Shown here in pieces: positions 22,003 through 31,339 of a stretch of DNA of 64,000 nt (position 1 is the stretch's first letter; each line of letters opens with the position of its first letter). Below the pieces are notes generated by a model. The model did not search any database. It saw only the letters and a program-made list of their open reading frames with translations, and had not been told where the DNA came from. The translations under genes and the position numbers were made by a program. Source of the DNA: Nemertoderma westbladi (taxonomy: Eukaryota; Xenacoelomorpha; Nemertodermatida; Nemertodermatidae); assembly GCA_032718475.1 (NCBI GenBank), contig JAUCBJ010006239.1:1-64000 (forward strand), given 5' to 3'.

Positions 22003-23175
22003 CTGGATATGGTGGTCGACGTGCTCGCGTCCGTTGCGTCGTACTAATTCTCACTTGTGTCCTTCTGGGCTCCTCCCCGAGGCGCACCCACGAGGCGAAC
22101 ACCTTTCCACCACCCCTGGGGCCAGTCCGACAGATGTTATTATCAGACCGGGCCGGAGGGTGGCCTGATGCTTCCCGGGTTCTGTTTTCGATTCCGGTAC
22201 AGCTCGTCGAACCTGTAGCCAGATGGGCGGCTACTGTCAACTTACTGTGGCCTGACTGTACATTGAGCCAACTCAAAGTATAACAAAGAGTCAACCGGCA
22301 GGTGGACCAGTCGATAGCGATCGAGCACCAAGGTCGCCCTTGGGCCTAACCGACGGTCTTGTCCCATGTGGGCTTGCGCTACCCAACATGGAATTTTGAC
22401 ACGTTTTCACCTGCCTCGCCGGCAATATTGAGGGGAAGTAAGTTCCACAAACAATATTGACTAGCTCGAAAGCTAGGAACAAGTAACCACTTACCCGTCC
22501 TGTACACGTGTACTCAACAGATGTTCACGAAATCAAGTACACTACGGTAAACACAAAATCTGACACATACCATGCACACACAGATGACATAATCGGGTAA
22601 GACAAAATCGGTGTCAAAATCGGGAAAGACAAAATCAGAGGGGACAAAATTGTATCGATCGGCAGCAAATCGAGAGTACTTTATTTTACCGACAGGGTAA
22701 AATAACTTTGTGCGCACAAAGTATGCTGGGGCGCAGTAAAGTATGGTCCTACTAATACCAGCGGCGTCTTGTCCAACTGGCAAGGGTTCCCATACCCACT
22801 CGCAGTGGCCACACATACAATCACGTGTACTCACGTACCCACAGCAACAGAAAGCTCAAAGACCCGACGGTTTATTCCAATGCCACCAAAGACCAATCAG
22901 CTGAACATGGAGACAATAACATATAGTATCAAAAAAACGGAACAGCTGATGGCCAAAGGAACCATCCAAGCCCCAAGCAGACTGCCACTGATCGCCCACA
23001 TACAAAACATAGTTCACGCCACATGAGCCACAAATCACGCCATGCCACCACCCCTACTGTGTACAGGACTGGCAGTACGGCAACAGGCCGACTAGGCGAT
23101 ACCACGGCACCATGGCAATTCATGGTTCGTTAGACACGAGGGCCTTCAGTGACTCCCTAGCACTATAAAACGGAT
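22003..23175 (-). other. BEL1 spacer between ORF A and ORF B with two adjacent palindromes
   Basis: No long frame. GACAAAATCGG-type words repeat at about 22592-22650. At 22681-22705 TTATTTTACC and GGTAAAATAA form a 10-bp stem with a 5-nt loop. The 16-base perfect palindrome CTTTGTGCGCACAAAG follows immediately (22706-22721). ORF B must be reached by splicing or reinitiation, since the 1.2-kb spacer is too long for frameshifting. Confidence 0.6.
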
Positions 23176-24057
23176 TTAACGTGCCCCCAGACCCTCACGA
23201 GTCCGCCGCCGCCTGTTACCGTCACCCCTATAGAGACCTGCAACTTCTGACGTGACTATACTTCCCTCGCAGATTTCGCTACGAATACTTACCAACGACT
23301 GGTCCAGTATTCCCGGTGCTGATTCGATTCGTACGGGTGAAGTTTCCCTCGTATATTCCGGCACGGTTTCCCAATCTCTGACGTCTTCGCCGCACATACG
23401 TAAGTGGTCCGTCAGGTGTTTTAATTGTCCATCCAGTCGGTACAGTTCCTGTTCTTCCTCGGGTTGTAATAATTCGTCCGAAACTGACTCACCTAACAAC
23501 TGGTCCGCTTGTTCCTGTTGTATCTGTCTAATCGTCGACTTAAACTGAATCAGTTTCTCTCTAGTGATCATTAGTTTCTCGAGGATTCTAAGTTGAGTAT
23601 CCATGTCCTGTCTCTGTCTAGCTAGATCTTGTAGGCCAACTAGATTATCTACGGACTTATATACTTTACTCTGTACTCTAACCTGGAGGGTGTAGAACTC
23701 GAATCGAGACATCGGAGCGGTCAACCCGTCTAATATGCGTTGGCCTTCTCCAATACTCCTGGTAATATGCGCCATGTAACCTCCGACGCTTCTAACCACA
23801 CTTTCTGTACTTCCTGCTGAACTTACCATTTCCGTTTCCCTGTATCTAGGTTGCGGAACAGTTAGAAAGTCCTCGGTCCTGCCGTCGCCTCGTACTACGG
23901 CATCCGGTACTCCCGTTGGGTGTACTGGTGACGCACACGGTGTAGGTTCGGTAGGCTCGCGAGTCTTCCCCTGTGGTTCTTCCGCTGCTGACTTATCCAC
24001 GTCACATGAGTCATAGTCGGTTTGTGTGTTCTTCGTATAGTCTTGTTTGTCACTCAT
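23176..24057 (-). CDS. BEL1 ORF A: Gag N-terminal coiled-coil protein (293 aa)
   Basis: First ORF after the 5' LTR leader. An acidic, Pro-rich N-terminus is followed by a helical region about residues 95-225, rich in Glu, Gln, Leu and Arg. It contains QVRVQSKVYKSVDNL, RILEKLMITREKLIQFKS and DQLLGESVSDELLQPEEE. This matches the coiled-coil N-terminal part of BEL/Pao Gag. The homologous stretch of BEL3 (55231-54878) shares DQLLGESVSD and LLQPEEE, which supports real protein conservation. The C-terminus is basic (GNRRRRTREGLGAR). The dispersed element motif falls inside it, read as GKTREPTEP. Gag is thus split into two ORFs in BEL1. Confidence 0.85.
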   Translation of the reverse strand: MSDKQDYTKNTQTDYDSCDVDKSAAEEPQGKTREPTEPTPCASPVHPTGVPDAVVRGDGRTEDFLTVPQPRYRETEMVSSAGSTESVVRSVGGYMAHITRSIGEGQRILDGLTAPMSRFEFYTLQVRVQSKVYKSVDNLVGLQDLARQRQDMDTQLRILEKLMITREKLIQFKSTIRQIQQEQADQLLGESVSDELLQPEEEQELYRLDGQLKHLTDHLRMCGEDVRDWETVPEYTRETSPVRIESAPGILDQSLVSIRSEICEGSIVTSEVAGLYRGDGNRRRRTREGLGAR

Positions 24058-24864
24058 TTCGGTAGTTGTAAGTCAAGTAAAGTGAGTGTCAAAGTATCGA
24101 GTTTACCGTATTTATATCTAAACGGTACTAATTACAGTCTTATAAAATTAGCCTACCGGCCGATTTTATAGCAGATGGATAAAATTAGCCTAAACGGCCA
24201 ATTTTACAGCAAATAAATGTCACGGAATAAGTATATAATAAAATTAGCCTAGCGGCCAATTTTATAACAAATAAATCGGATAACGATATGCGTTATCAAA
24301 AGGTAAATTAAATACAATAATACGGACTAATTCAGCAATGAACAAAGAAATCATACGGAATGCATAAATACTTGAGACAGTGGAACCCACAATAATTTTA
24401 ACTAATACGGTAATGCCTAACTTATTTATGCAACTTTTCGAACTCACCCACTCCAATAATTCTCCAGAAAAACAGATTCCCAGATACAAACCGAACGTGA
24501 ACCTTTCCGTTTTTAACGTTGCGGACGAAACGCGATTTTCTCAACCAAAGTTGTTGAGTTATCTATCTCCCAAACTTGCTAAACACGGTCTTGCTCCCGT
24601 TACAGTCTAGAAATGAGTTCTGAATCCTGAAAAACAAAAGAGTTAGGTTTTACTTTACGAAAATTTTGTACCGGTACAATATGGTATTTAAACCCTTTTA
24701 AACACCGGTATTCAATTCCAAAATATTTTACACGCGGTTCAAATCAAATTTTATTTCAAAAAATTAGCACTTAGCTAATCAAATATAAATTTTTACCTCA
24801 AAATACAAATTTTTCAAAAAACTTTAGTCCTACCGAACCGTAGTTCAGTAAAACACATTCCTAC
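24058..24864 (-). other. BEL1 5' leader
   Basis: About 800 bp between the 5' LTR and ORF A, with no gene. A GGCCAATTTTAT-like phrase (plus-strand AAAATTAGCCTA..GGCC) is repeated three times between about 24147 and 24265. I could not identify a tRNA primer-binding site next to the LTR. Confidence 0.55.
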
Positions 24865-26242
24865 TAATTGGAAGAGATACGCCTATTCCTACTATCGGAA
24901 GAGACGGTAACAATACCTGCAATATCCTACTGTAAAGTTTGTAAATCAAATCATAAATCCGACCTTCTCACCAAAACAGTAAACCCTAAGTAAGCGAATA
25001 TATTGCAGTATCGATCTCTTATAACCGGTGAGGCAGAAAACAGTCTACGAGCAGACAAACTTCGATAAAACAAATCCCGCGCAGCGAATCCTAAAATCAG
25101 GCTGACTCACTGACGGACTAAGGGGCTCGTATACTTTGCCGCGGTGTGATTTATATGGTTGGGCAAAGGGACGCTAGCTAGGTACAGAGGCAGATATTTG
25201 GAGATGTCTAACTAGCGGGCAAAGCACAGTACGGACAAAGTTAATTTTATATATTTCGAGGTGTAAATAATTTCTAACGCGCGTGTGTTAATTCTGAATG
25301 GTCAAAACAGTTTTGCTCCTTCACATATATAATTACTGGGTACGGTGTGCATTTTACGAATATTCTAATTTTATAACTTGTAGGTCCAATACTCACGAAT
25401 GATAAGGTTCCTTCCCCTCTTGCGTATTTCCAGGACTCAAATTCAGGCATAAGGTTAATACTACGCCCAGAATTCGGCAATTTTAGGTACCAGGTCCCTG
25501 ATACTAAGAAGAGATGTGTTAGTTTACTACTGTAGGCGTACGGGTACTAATAGCTATCCTGGCTCCTATCTAGAATTTTAGTCACCCAGGTAGTCCGGGT
25601 AACTTCCTATTAGGGCGTTGGCGGGGACACGGTAGATGTTAGTATATCCCTGATAGCCTCAATTTATTTGCGCCTAGTGTAAACTGCCCTACCGCCTGAA
25701 CGGTACAATCCCAATTCAGGTGAAAACACAGCAACCCCCCTAGCCTACAAGTTCTAATGTAATGGACACCGTTGCACGGCAAATAGTCACAGACGCACCT
25801 GTACTTAGCAAGAGTTAAGCGTACAGTTTGCTGCACCCTAACCAATGTGTATGCCTTGTACCGGTGTGCCTACGTCCTATCTGCGTACTAGTATCTCTGC
25901 TCTCTCTCCCTCCCCCCGTAGGAATGTGAAGGTCTACTGTGGGTTTTCCTGAATCAAGACAGTACAGTCCCTATGATGTAATTTTAGGCTTGCAGCGTGT
26001 CACTACGTCTACCTCTTTTGATCTTTTGGTCTTACACTTAGGTAGCAAGGATCGAACGCTGTCTAACCTTTCAGGCGATGGGCGAATAACTCTAGATGGT
26101 ATTGCGGGTTGTCTCTCGTCTACATTCCCGTGATGTTCCCGTTCATTGCTGTGGCCCGATCTCTAGCCGGCCATCCTGTCCCTGAGTTTGTTCACCGTAG
26201 TGAATTCATAGTAAAACAGAAAAGCTGAGAGAATATTCTGAC

Positions 26243-26495
26243 TTTATTACAGAAGACACAATTACAATACAATGTAATCTGAGAATAAACTAAGCACGAC
26301 AGAATAAATCTGAGAAGTATAGATATAAGATTGAGATTGATAACTAATGAACGAATCGCACCTTTATATACTAAATTTGTGCTGCAATCAATCGAGAAAA
26401 TTCTCGATTGTTCTATGGGTTCTATAGCTTATTGGTCCAGCTAATATATAACTTGCACGACATTGGTTACAATCAAATAACTACAGCCTTATTGG
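26243..26495 (-). promoter_or_regulatory. BEL1 5' LTR core promoter and poly(A) signal
   Basis: On the minus strand, three CCAAT boxes (26495-26491, 26466-26462, 26435-26431) precede TATATAAAG at 26370-26362. AATAAA follows at 26248-26243. The spacing is that of a Pol II LTR with U3 ending near the TATA box and R ending just beyond AATAAA. The other LTR has the same arrangement (13971-13696). Confidence 0.7.
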
Positions 26496-26568
26496 TACAG
26501 ACAAATGCAATTAATTTGTAGCGGTTAATTTAAATGAGTTGAAATTCTGCACAAAAAATAATTCGCAC

Positions 26569-26640
26569 TTACTAGGATTCGAACTCGATACCTACTACAC
26601 ATATAATTTCCAACGCTCTACCAACTGAGCTACTGAACCA
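26569..26640 (-). promoter_or_regulatory. tRNA-like sequence with Pol III A and B boxes in 5' LTR
   Basis: On the minus strand the sequence reads GGTTCAG, then TAGCTCAGTTGGTAGAGC (an intact D-arm and A box), and 36 nt after the A box GTTCGAATCC (B box). That is the spacing of a tRNA gene. The anticodon arm does not pair, and the 3' acceptor strand does not complement GGTTCAG. It is therefore a tRNA-derived relic or a SINE-type internal promoter rather than a working tRNA gene. It lies in U3 about 200 bp upstream of the TATA box. Confidence 0.72.
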
Positions 26641-26767
26641 CTTGACCGATAGATGCATAATAGATAGAACCAATACTAATGAGAACTCAAAGCAATCTTT
26701 ACAAAGTTAATTCGAATAAAATAAAATTTTGAAAATCCACGGCATTTAGGGAATATAATTCTATACC

Positions 26768-27150
26768 AAGTTCCGAACTAAGTTGAACCTTTCAGGAATT
26801 ATGCAGGTTTGGAAATCCACAGTAGCTACAGATTACTATGTGGGTGTGTTGTCCACTCCCCAGGATGAACTAGGAGAACATAGCATAAGGTCATTAAAAT
26901 GGTGGCGATAAAGAACTTTGCTACCAGCCAAGTGGAACCTTACAACTGGGATGAAGACCATTTTACCCAGCAGCATAATATCCCTAGATTCAACACCGAC
27001 TACCCAGGGGTGCAGATATTAATCGGCCAAAATGCGCACGAGGCGCTTGAGACATTAGAAAAACGGCCTGCTTGACCGCAACCATTACAAGCGTACGCGG
27101 GAAGAACGAGAGTAGGTTGGTACTTCACTGGACCTTCCCGTAGAACACTC
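26768..27150 (+). pseudogene. BEL2 protease (C-terminal part)
   Basis: Translating across one stop gives YNWDEDHFTQQHNIPRFNTD, then VQILIGQNAHEALETLEKRP and QAYAGRTRVGWYFTGP. This is the end of a DUF1758-type protease (compare LIGTDQ and TPIGWYTRAP in BEL1). The active-site Asp strand lies upstream and is missing, cut off at the BEL1 LTR. Confidence 0.75.
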
Positions 27151-28217
27151 ATGGAAAGACTCCCTGAGGAGAGGATACATCAGGTGAATGAATGTGAAGA
27201 AGAAATCAGTGAGGGAGAAACCACAACTGAGGGAATAACATACTCATCAGACAATGACGATATTAACCAATTATACGACGAGGAAAATACAATCGACCTC
27301 CTCAACGAAAATGAAACTTGGTTAAACCAAGTAAACCTGTGCCATCTCATCAATCATGGCAGGACAATTCACCTACAACGACAAATTGAACGAAGTGGTA
27401 GAGCGATACAACAATAAAATTCGCGATGAACACGCCGTGCGATTCTTTACTCAAGAAGTTGTAGAGCCTAATTCCTACGACAAGGCCTTGTCCGTCGAGG
27501 AAGAGAGAGCCAAGCAGATTCAGGAAATGACTACCCGTTCGTTTTCTTAAAGATCAAGGTCGCTATGAGATTGGTCTTCCATTCCGACTGCGAAAACCCA
27601 ACTTTATAAATAACCGACCCTTAGCGGAAAAGAGAATCGCGCAACTACATCGGCGTCTTACGGCCAATGCTTCAGCTCAGGAAATGTATAAAACCAAGCT
27701 GAAGAAATTTATCGATAAGGGATACGCGGAGCGAGTACCAGAAGAAACACCCATAACCGAGAGAACGTATTATCTAACACATCATTACGTTCCCAAACCC
27801 AGTAAACCCAACGAAGTCCGGGTAGTGTTTGACGGCTCCGCCCTTTACATGGGATTACCTGAACTCCGAATTGTTGCCGGGACCCAACTTACTCCAATCC
27901 TTGTTGGGAATACTATTAAGATTACGGCAATATTCTATCGCTTTCGCTTCGGATATAGAAGGCATGTTCTTACAAGTCAAGGCGCTGGATAGGGATCGAG
28001 ACAGCCTACGATTTCTGTGGTGGCCTGAAGGAGACCTCAACCAAAAACCGGTGGAGTACTGGATGACCATCCAGGCTTTCGGGATCATCTCAAGCCCCTC
28101 GAACGCTTGTTCAGTACTGCGTACCACTGCTGATGACAACTGAGACGCCTTCTCTAAAGCGGTTATCGACAACATCAAACGGGATATATACATGGACGAC
28201 AATTTAAGTCACTCCCA
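27151..28217 (+). pseudogene. BEL2 reverse transcriptase
   Basis: An acidic linker (27151-27549) leads into RYEIGLPFRLRKPNFINNRP and KFIDKGYAERVPEE. RT motifs then follow: VPKPSKPNEVRVVFDGSA, SIAFASDIEGMFLQVKA (motif A Asp present), LRFLWWPEGD and IYMDDNLSHS (catalytic YMDD intact, about 28190). Frame changes occur near 27545, 27880 and 28140-28215, so no continuous protein is made. The family assignment to BEL/Pao RT is firm. Confidence 0.85.
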
Positions 28218-29190
28218 TTGGTGGAAGAAGCCATTGATATTGCCAAGGGAAGGGTAGAGTGTTTGCGACGCGGTGGATTTCGACTAACCAAATTCACTAG
28301 TAACTCCCGTGAGTTTCTGGAATCGATCCCGGTAGAAGATCGAGGTGTTAAAGATCTGGACCTTATCAAGGACGATCTTCCGGAAACCAAAACACTTGGT
28401 TTAAAATGGGACACGGAGAGAGATATCCTGTTTTTCCAGTTAAAACAGCGAGATAATCCAGTTAGGACTAAACGGATTTGTCTAAGTATCCTGAGCACTT
28501 ATTTCAATCCATTGGGATTTATTAGCCCAGTTATATTGGTTGCTCGGAGCTTAGTGCAACAAATGTGGCTTGAAAACCACTCGTGGGATGATCCACTTAA
28601 GGGAAAACTACTAAAGAAGTGGATGAAATGGGAAGATTCTCTACCGTCCATCGAGAACTTTACGATTTCCCATTCATATTTTGGTCACGTTCTCCCCACG
28701 TATTCCTATCAACTCCATGTGTTTGGAGACGCCAGCGATATTGGAATAGGTATAGTAGCCTACCTGAGGGTTGAAACTCCGGATGGAATCAAAGTTGCCT
28801 TGGTCACCTCTAAGGCTTTGATAAACAACAAACTACGAGTTCCTCGAGCGGAGTTAAAGGCGGCTCTATACGCTACAGCCATCGGCCGGAATGTCAGAAC
28901 AGATCGACTATCCACTGGAGAAACCTGTCTACTGGACTGATGCTTTACTCGTTTTAGAGTATATAACCAATGAAGTCTGTCAGTTCAGTGTCTTCGTTAC
29001 CAACAGAGTAGCCATTATACTTAGTAGCTCTAATGTAGATCAATGGAGACATTGCCCTTGGACGATTAATCCAGCCGACATCGCCTCCAGAGGAGCAACT
29101 CCTCAAGAACTGATAGATAATCCAGACTGGTTAGGTGGACCCGACTTCCTAAGTAAAGTAGAGGCTGACATCCGAGCAGGTCCATGCTAT
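28218..29190 (+). pseudogene. BEL2 RT thumb/connection and RNase H
   Basis: The open stretch 28218-28940 covers FTSNSREFLESIP, TKTLGLKWDTERD, FNPLGFISPVILVARSL and the RNase H start HVFGDASDIGIGIVAYLR (first catalytic Asp), then LRVPRAELKAALYA (catalytic Glu). A frameshift near 28930 moves the rest to VYWTDALLVLEYI (third Asp) and PWTINPADIASRGATPQEL, ending near 29190. Catalytic residues survive, but the frame is broken. Confidence 0.85.
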
Positions 29191-29274
29191 TAAAGATCTT
29201 CCCACATACAAAATGTCGGATAGGTTTCGGATGGAGAAGATCAGTTATTAAGAGCATGAAGAAACCAATAGGGT

Positions 29275-30258
29275 GGTGCGTTTTTTACTTTTTTTCGATT
29301 TCATTGTTCTACTACTAGGATCGGCATGCTGCATTGCAGCTGCATTTTTAAGAATGCTGTGCCGGCTTGTCAACAAAATTGCCCCGCCACAACTCCCTAT
29401 CACCCATGACATTTGCTAGATCATCCGCATCTTTAAGGCCAGTGTCCTTTAAGATGCGTCTCAAGAAAGTCATGGGCTGTCCACCATGCTTATTCACTCC
29501 ATGAGGCTGCCAAAGTACAAGATTATGCACTGGCTGGTCCTCACGGCGAAAGCAATGTCCTGCAAAGCGGAGGCGATTTTGTTCTAGTGTCAAGCTTGGG
29601 GGAACCAATGAGACACCTCCAATGTTATATAGTGTCTGGTTGGAGATGTGTGCATTGTACTTGACACAATGTACCCGGCGTAGCATTCTTGTGAATGTGC
29701 CATCCAGAGATTTGGTGTCCTCAGCAGTTAGAGCCCAGCATTGACTCCCGTAGAGGAGTACTGGAACTACTGCTGCTCTAAATAATCGGACCTTAAGTTT
29801 CCGATTAATTCTAGGTGACTTCCAAATCCTGGAAAGCCTATTCAAGGCTGCCCATGCCTTTCCCTTACGTATTCGAAGGTCCTCACCTGACTTCCGGATC
29901 CATGATCCCAGGTAACAGAAGTCGTCCACATGCTCAAGCATACCATCCTTTGAGCTTATGCTCATCCGATCAGAGACCTGCTGAGGACTTTCAAAGTTAA
30001 CTGTCAGAATTTTGGTCTTTCTGGAGTTAATAAAAAGACCAACACTAGAAGCAGCATGTTCTAATGAGCTGAGGAGCCGCTGGGCTCCCTCTAATGATTC
30101 TGAGAGTACTCCTAAGTCATCAGCAAAGTCTAGATCAGTTAGGTACTTGGCAGGATTTCCTCGACTTCTGGAGCCAGTAGGTGGAGTTATCATCACCCCA
30201 TCATCATTATGATGATCTAAGGACATGCGTAGAACATAGTCAACCACAATAATGAACA
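29275..30258 (-). mobile_element. 5'-truncated non-LTR retrotransposon copy, inverted arm
   Basis: The minus strand encodes 303 residues of the C-terminal RT region (LDFADDLGVLSESLEG, GLFINSRKTKI, LYGSQCWAL, RLRFAGHCFRREDQP). It ends NFVDKPAQHS and a stop, followed by a short 3' tail with A-rich words (GAAATCGAAAAAAAGTAAAA) to about 29275. From 29361 to 30258 it is the near-perfect inverted complement of 33283-34180. The C-terminal pattern resembles RTE-like non-LTR elements. The clade is a guess. Confidence 0.8.
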
Positions 30259-31339
30259 TTCATTGTTCTACCGGTGCACAAAAGTTGCCAAATGGTAAAA
30301 AAAAATAAGGCAAAAACAAAATTCATTAAATTTCGTCTATATCTTCACGCATCCCAAGAGGGTTAAAATTTTGAGCCATTGCGATGCACCATAATGAAAT
30401 TTATAGCAATATAACACATTAATGAAAGATCAATGACTCAAGAAAGAACTTCCTGCATGCATCAAATGTTATCAAATGGGTCCAAACTTAGTTAGAAACC
30501 AAAATTTTAATTTTTGGATTAAGGTAACTAGTGCCACAGGCACATGGACAGAACCTACCATTTGGCACAAAGTGATGATATTTCTAAATTTTCGCGATGG
30601 CCAACTTTGAGTTCTCCCACTGCATTAATATTAAGCTCATTCGAACAGCAATGGCCGAATTAGTGGGGGTAGACACCTTCAAAACAAACGTAGGGCGAAT
30701 AGTTCTTGAGATATCTCTGAAAATGTGAAGTCCGGCACAAGTCTACACTACCGCCTTGATGCGATATGGAAAAATCCTCGAAAAATTTTATTTTGAATTA
30801 TCTGAAGGAATCAAGAATAGACACATCACTGCAACAAATTGATTTAGTGTATACAGGGACCTTCAAAATTAAAGAGTAGTGATTAGTTGACTATAATTTT
30901 TGTACAAAATGTGTGGAATGGGTCAACTGAATATCAAGTATTAATTGGTGGATATAGTCTTGACATTTTCTAAAATAACTCAAGAACTAATGACTCTACT
31001 CTTATTTTAAAGGTGTCTACACCCACTACATCGATCATTTCTGTGATGTTTCTATTCTTGGTTCCTTGAGATAATTCAAAAACATTGATATTGATAAAAT
31101 ATTGATAAAAATATTCACCCCCTACTGGAGAGAGAGCAGCCAACAATTCTTTGAGTCCCTTTCCTGATGACCTTTCTGGCCCAAACCCTGGGTCACCAGG
31201 GAGGCCAGATTGTGATGGGGAGAGGGATTCTGGAGTTGGAGGCTACTCTCATGTTCCACCCTGACCAACAAAGCCATTGGTGAATCTGAGGCAAGTCACT
31301 AGACTAGCCTCAGTAAACACGCTAACACTCGGGTCCCCA
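30259..31339. other. Spacer between the inverted non-LTR arms
   Basis: No gene to about 31330. It contains its own nested inverted repeats: GGTAGACACCTTCAAAA near 30667 pairs with TTTTAAAGGTGTCTACACCC near 31003. TTTTGAATTATCTGAAGGAA near 30791 pairs with GGTTCCTTGAGATAATTCAA near 31060. The last 200 bp could be the 5' UTR of the plus-strand non-LTR copy. Confidence 0.5.

Larger units (their letters stand above)
12317..26767 (-). mobile_element. BEL1: complete BEL/Pao LTR retrotransposon lacking RT and RNase H
   Basis: Two near-identical LTRs (12317-14243 and 24865-26767) enclose a 10.6-kb internal region transcribed on the minus strand. In transcription order it has a leader, ORF A (24057-23176, Gag-N coiled coil), a 1.2-kb spacer, ORF B (22002-17326, Gag-C, protease and integrase fused), a 0.7-kb spacer and ORF C (16628-14964, zinc-knuckle protein). 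DUF1759-type Gag, the DUF1758-type protease and the H2C2/DDE integrase with a DUF5641-like tail place it in BEL/Pao. RT and RNase H are absent, yet the ORFs are uninterrupted. I see no target-site duplication (left flank a 41-bp satellite, right flank BEL2 protease) and no clear primer-binding site. Confidence 0.9.
24865..26767 (-). repeat. BEL1 5' LTR
   Basis: Upstream LTR for minus-strand transcription, 1903 bp against 1927 bp for its partner. Reading on the minus strand from 26767, U3 is about 400 bp to the TATA box at 26370-26362. The R/U5 part is then unusually long, about 1.5 kb. The flank at 26768 is the protease region of another element (BEL2) rather than a duplicated target site. 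Confidence 0.92.

Noticed and set aside
29348-30259. Separate minus-strand RT gene
   Set aside because: It is a 5'-truncated LINE fragment, the inverted arm of the copy at 33283-34180, lacking the endonuclease and RT N-terminus.
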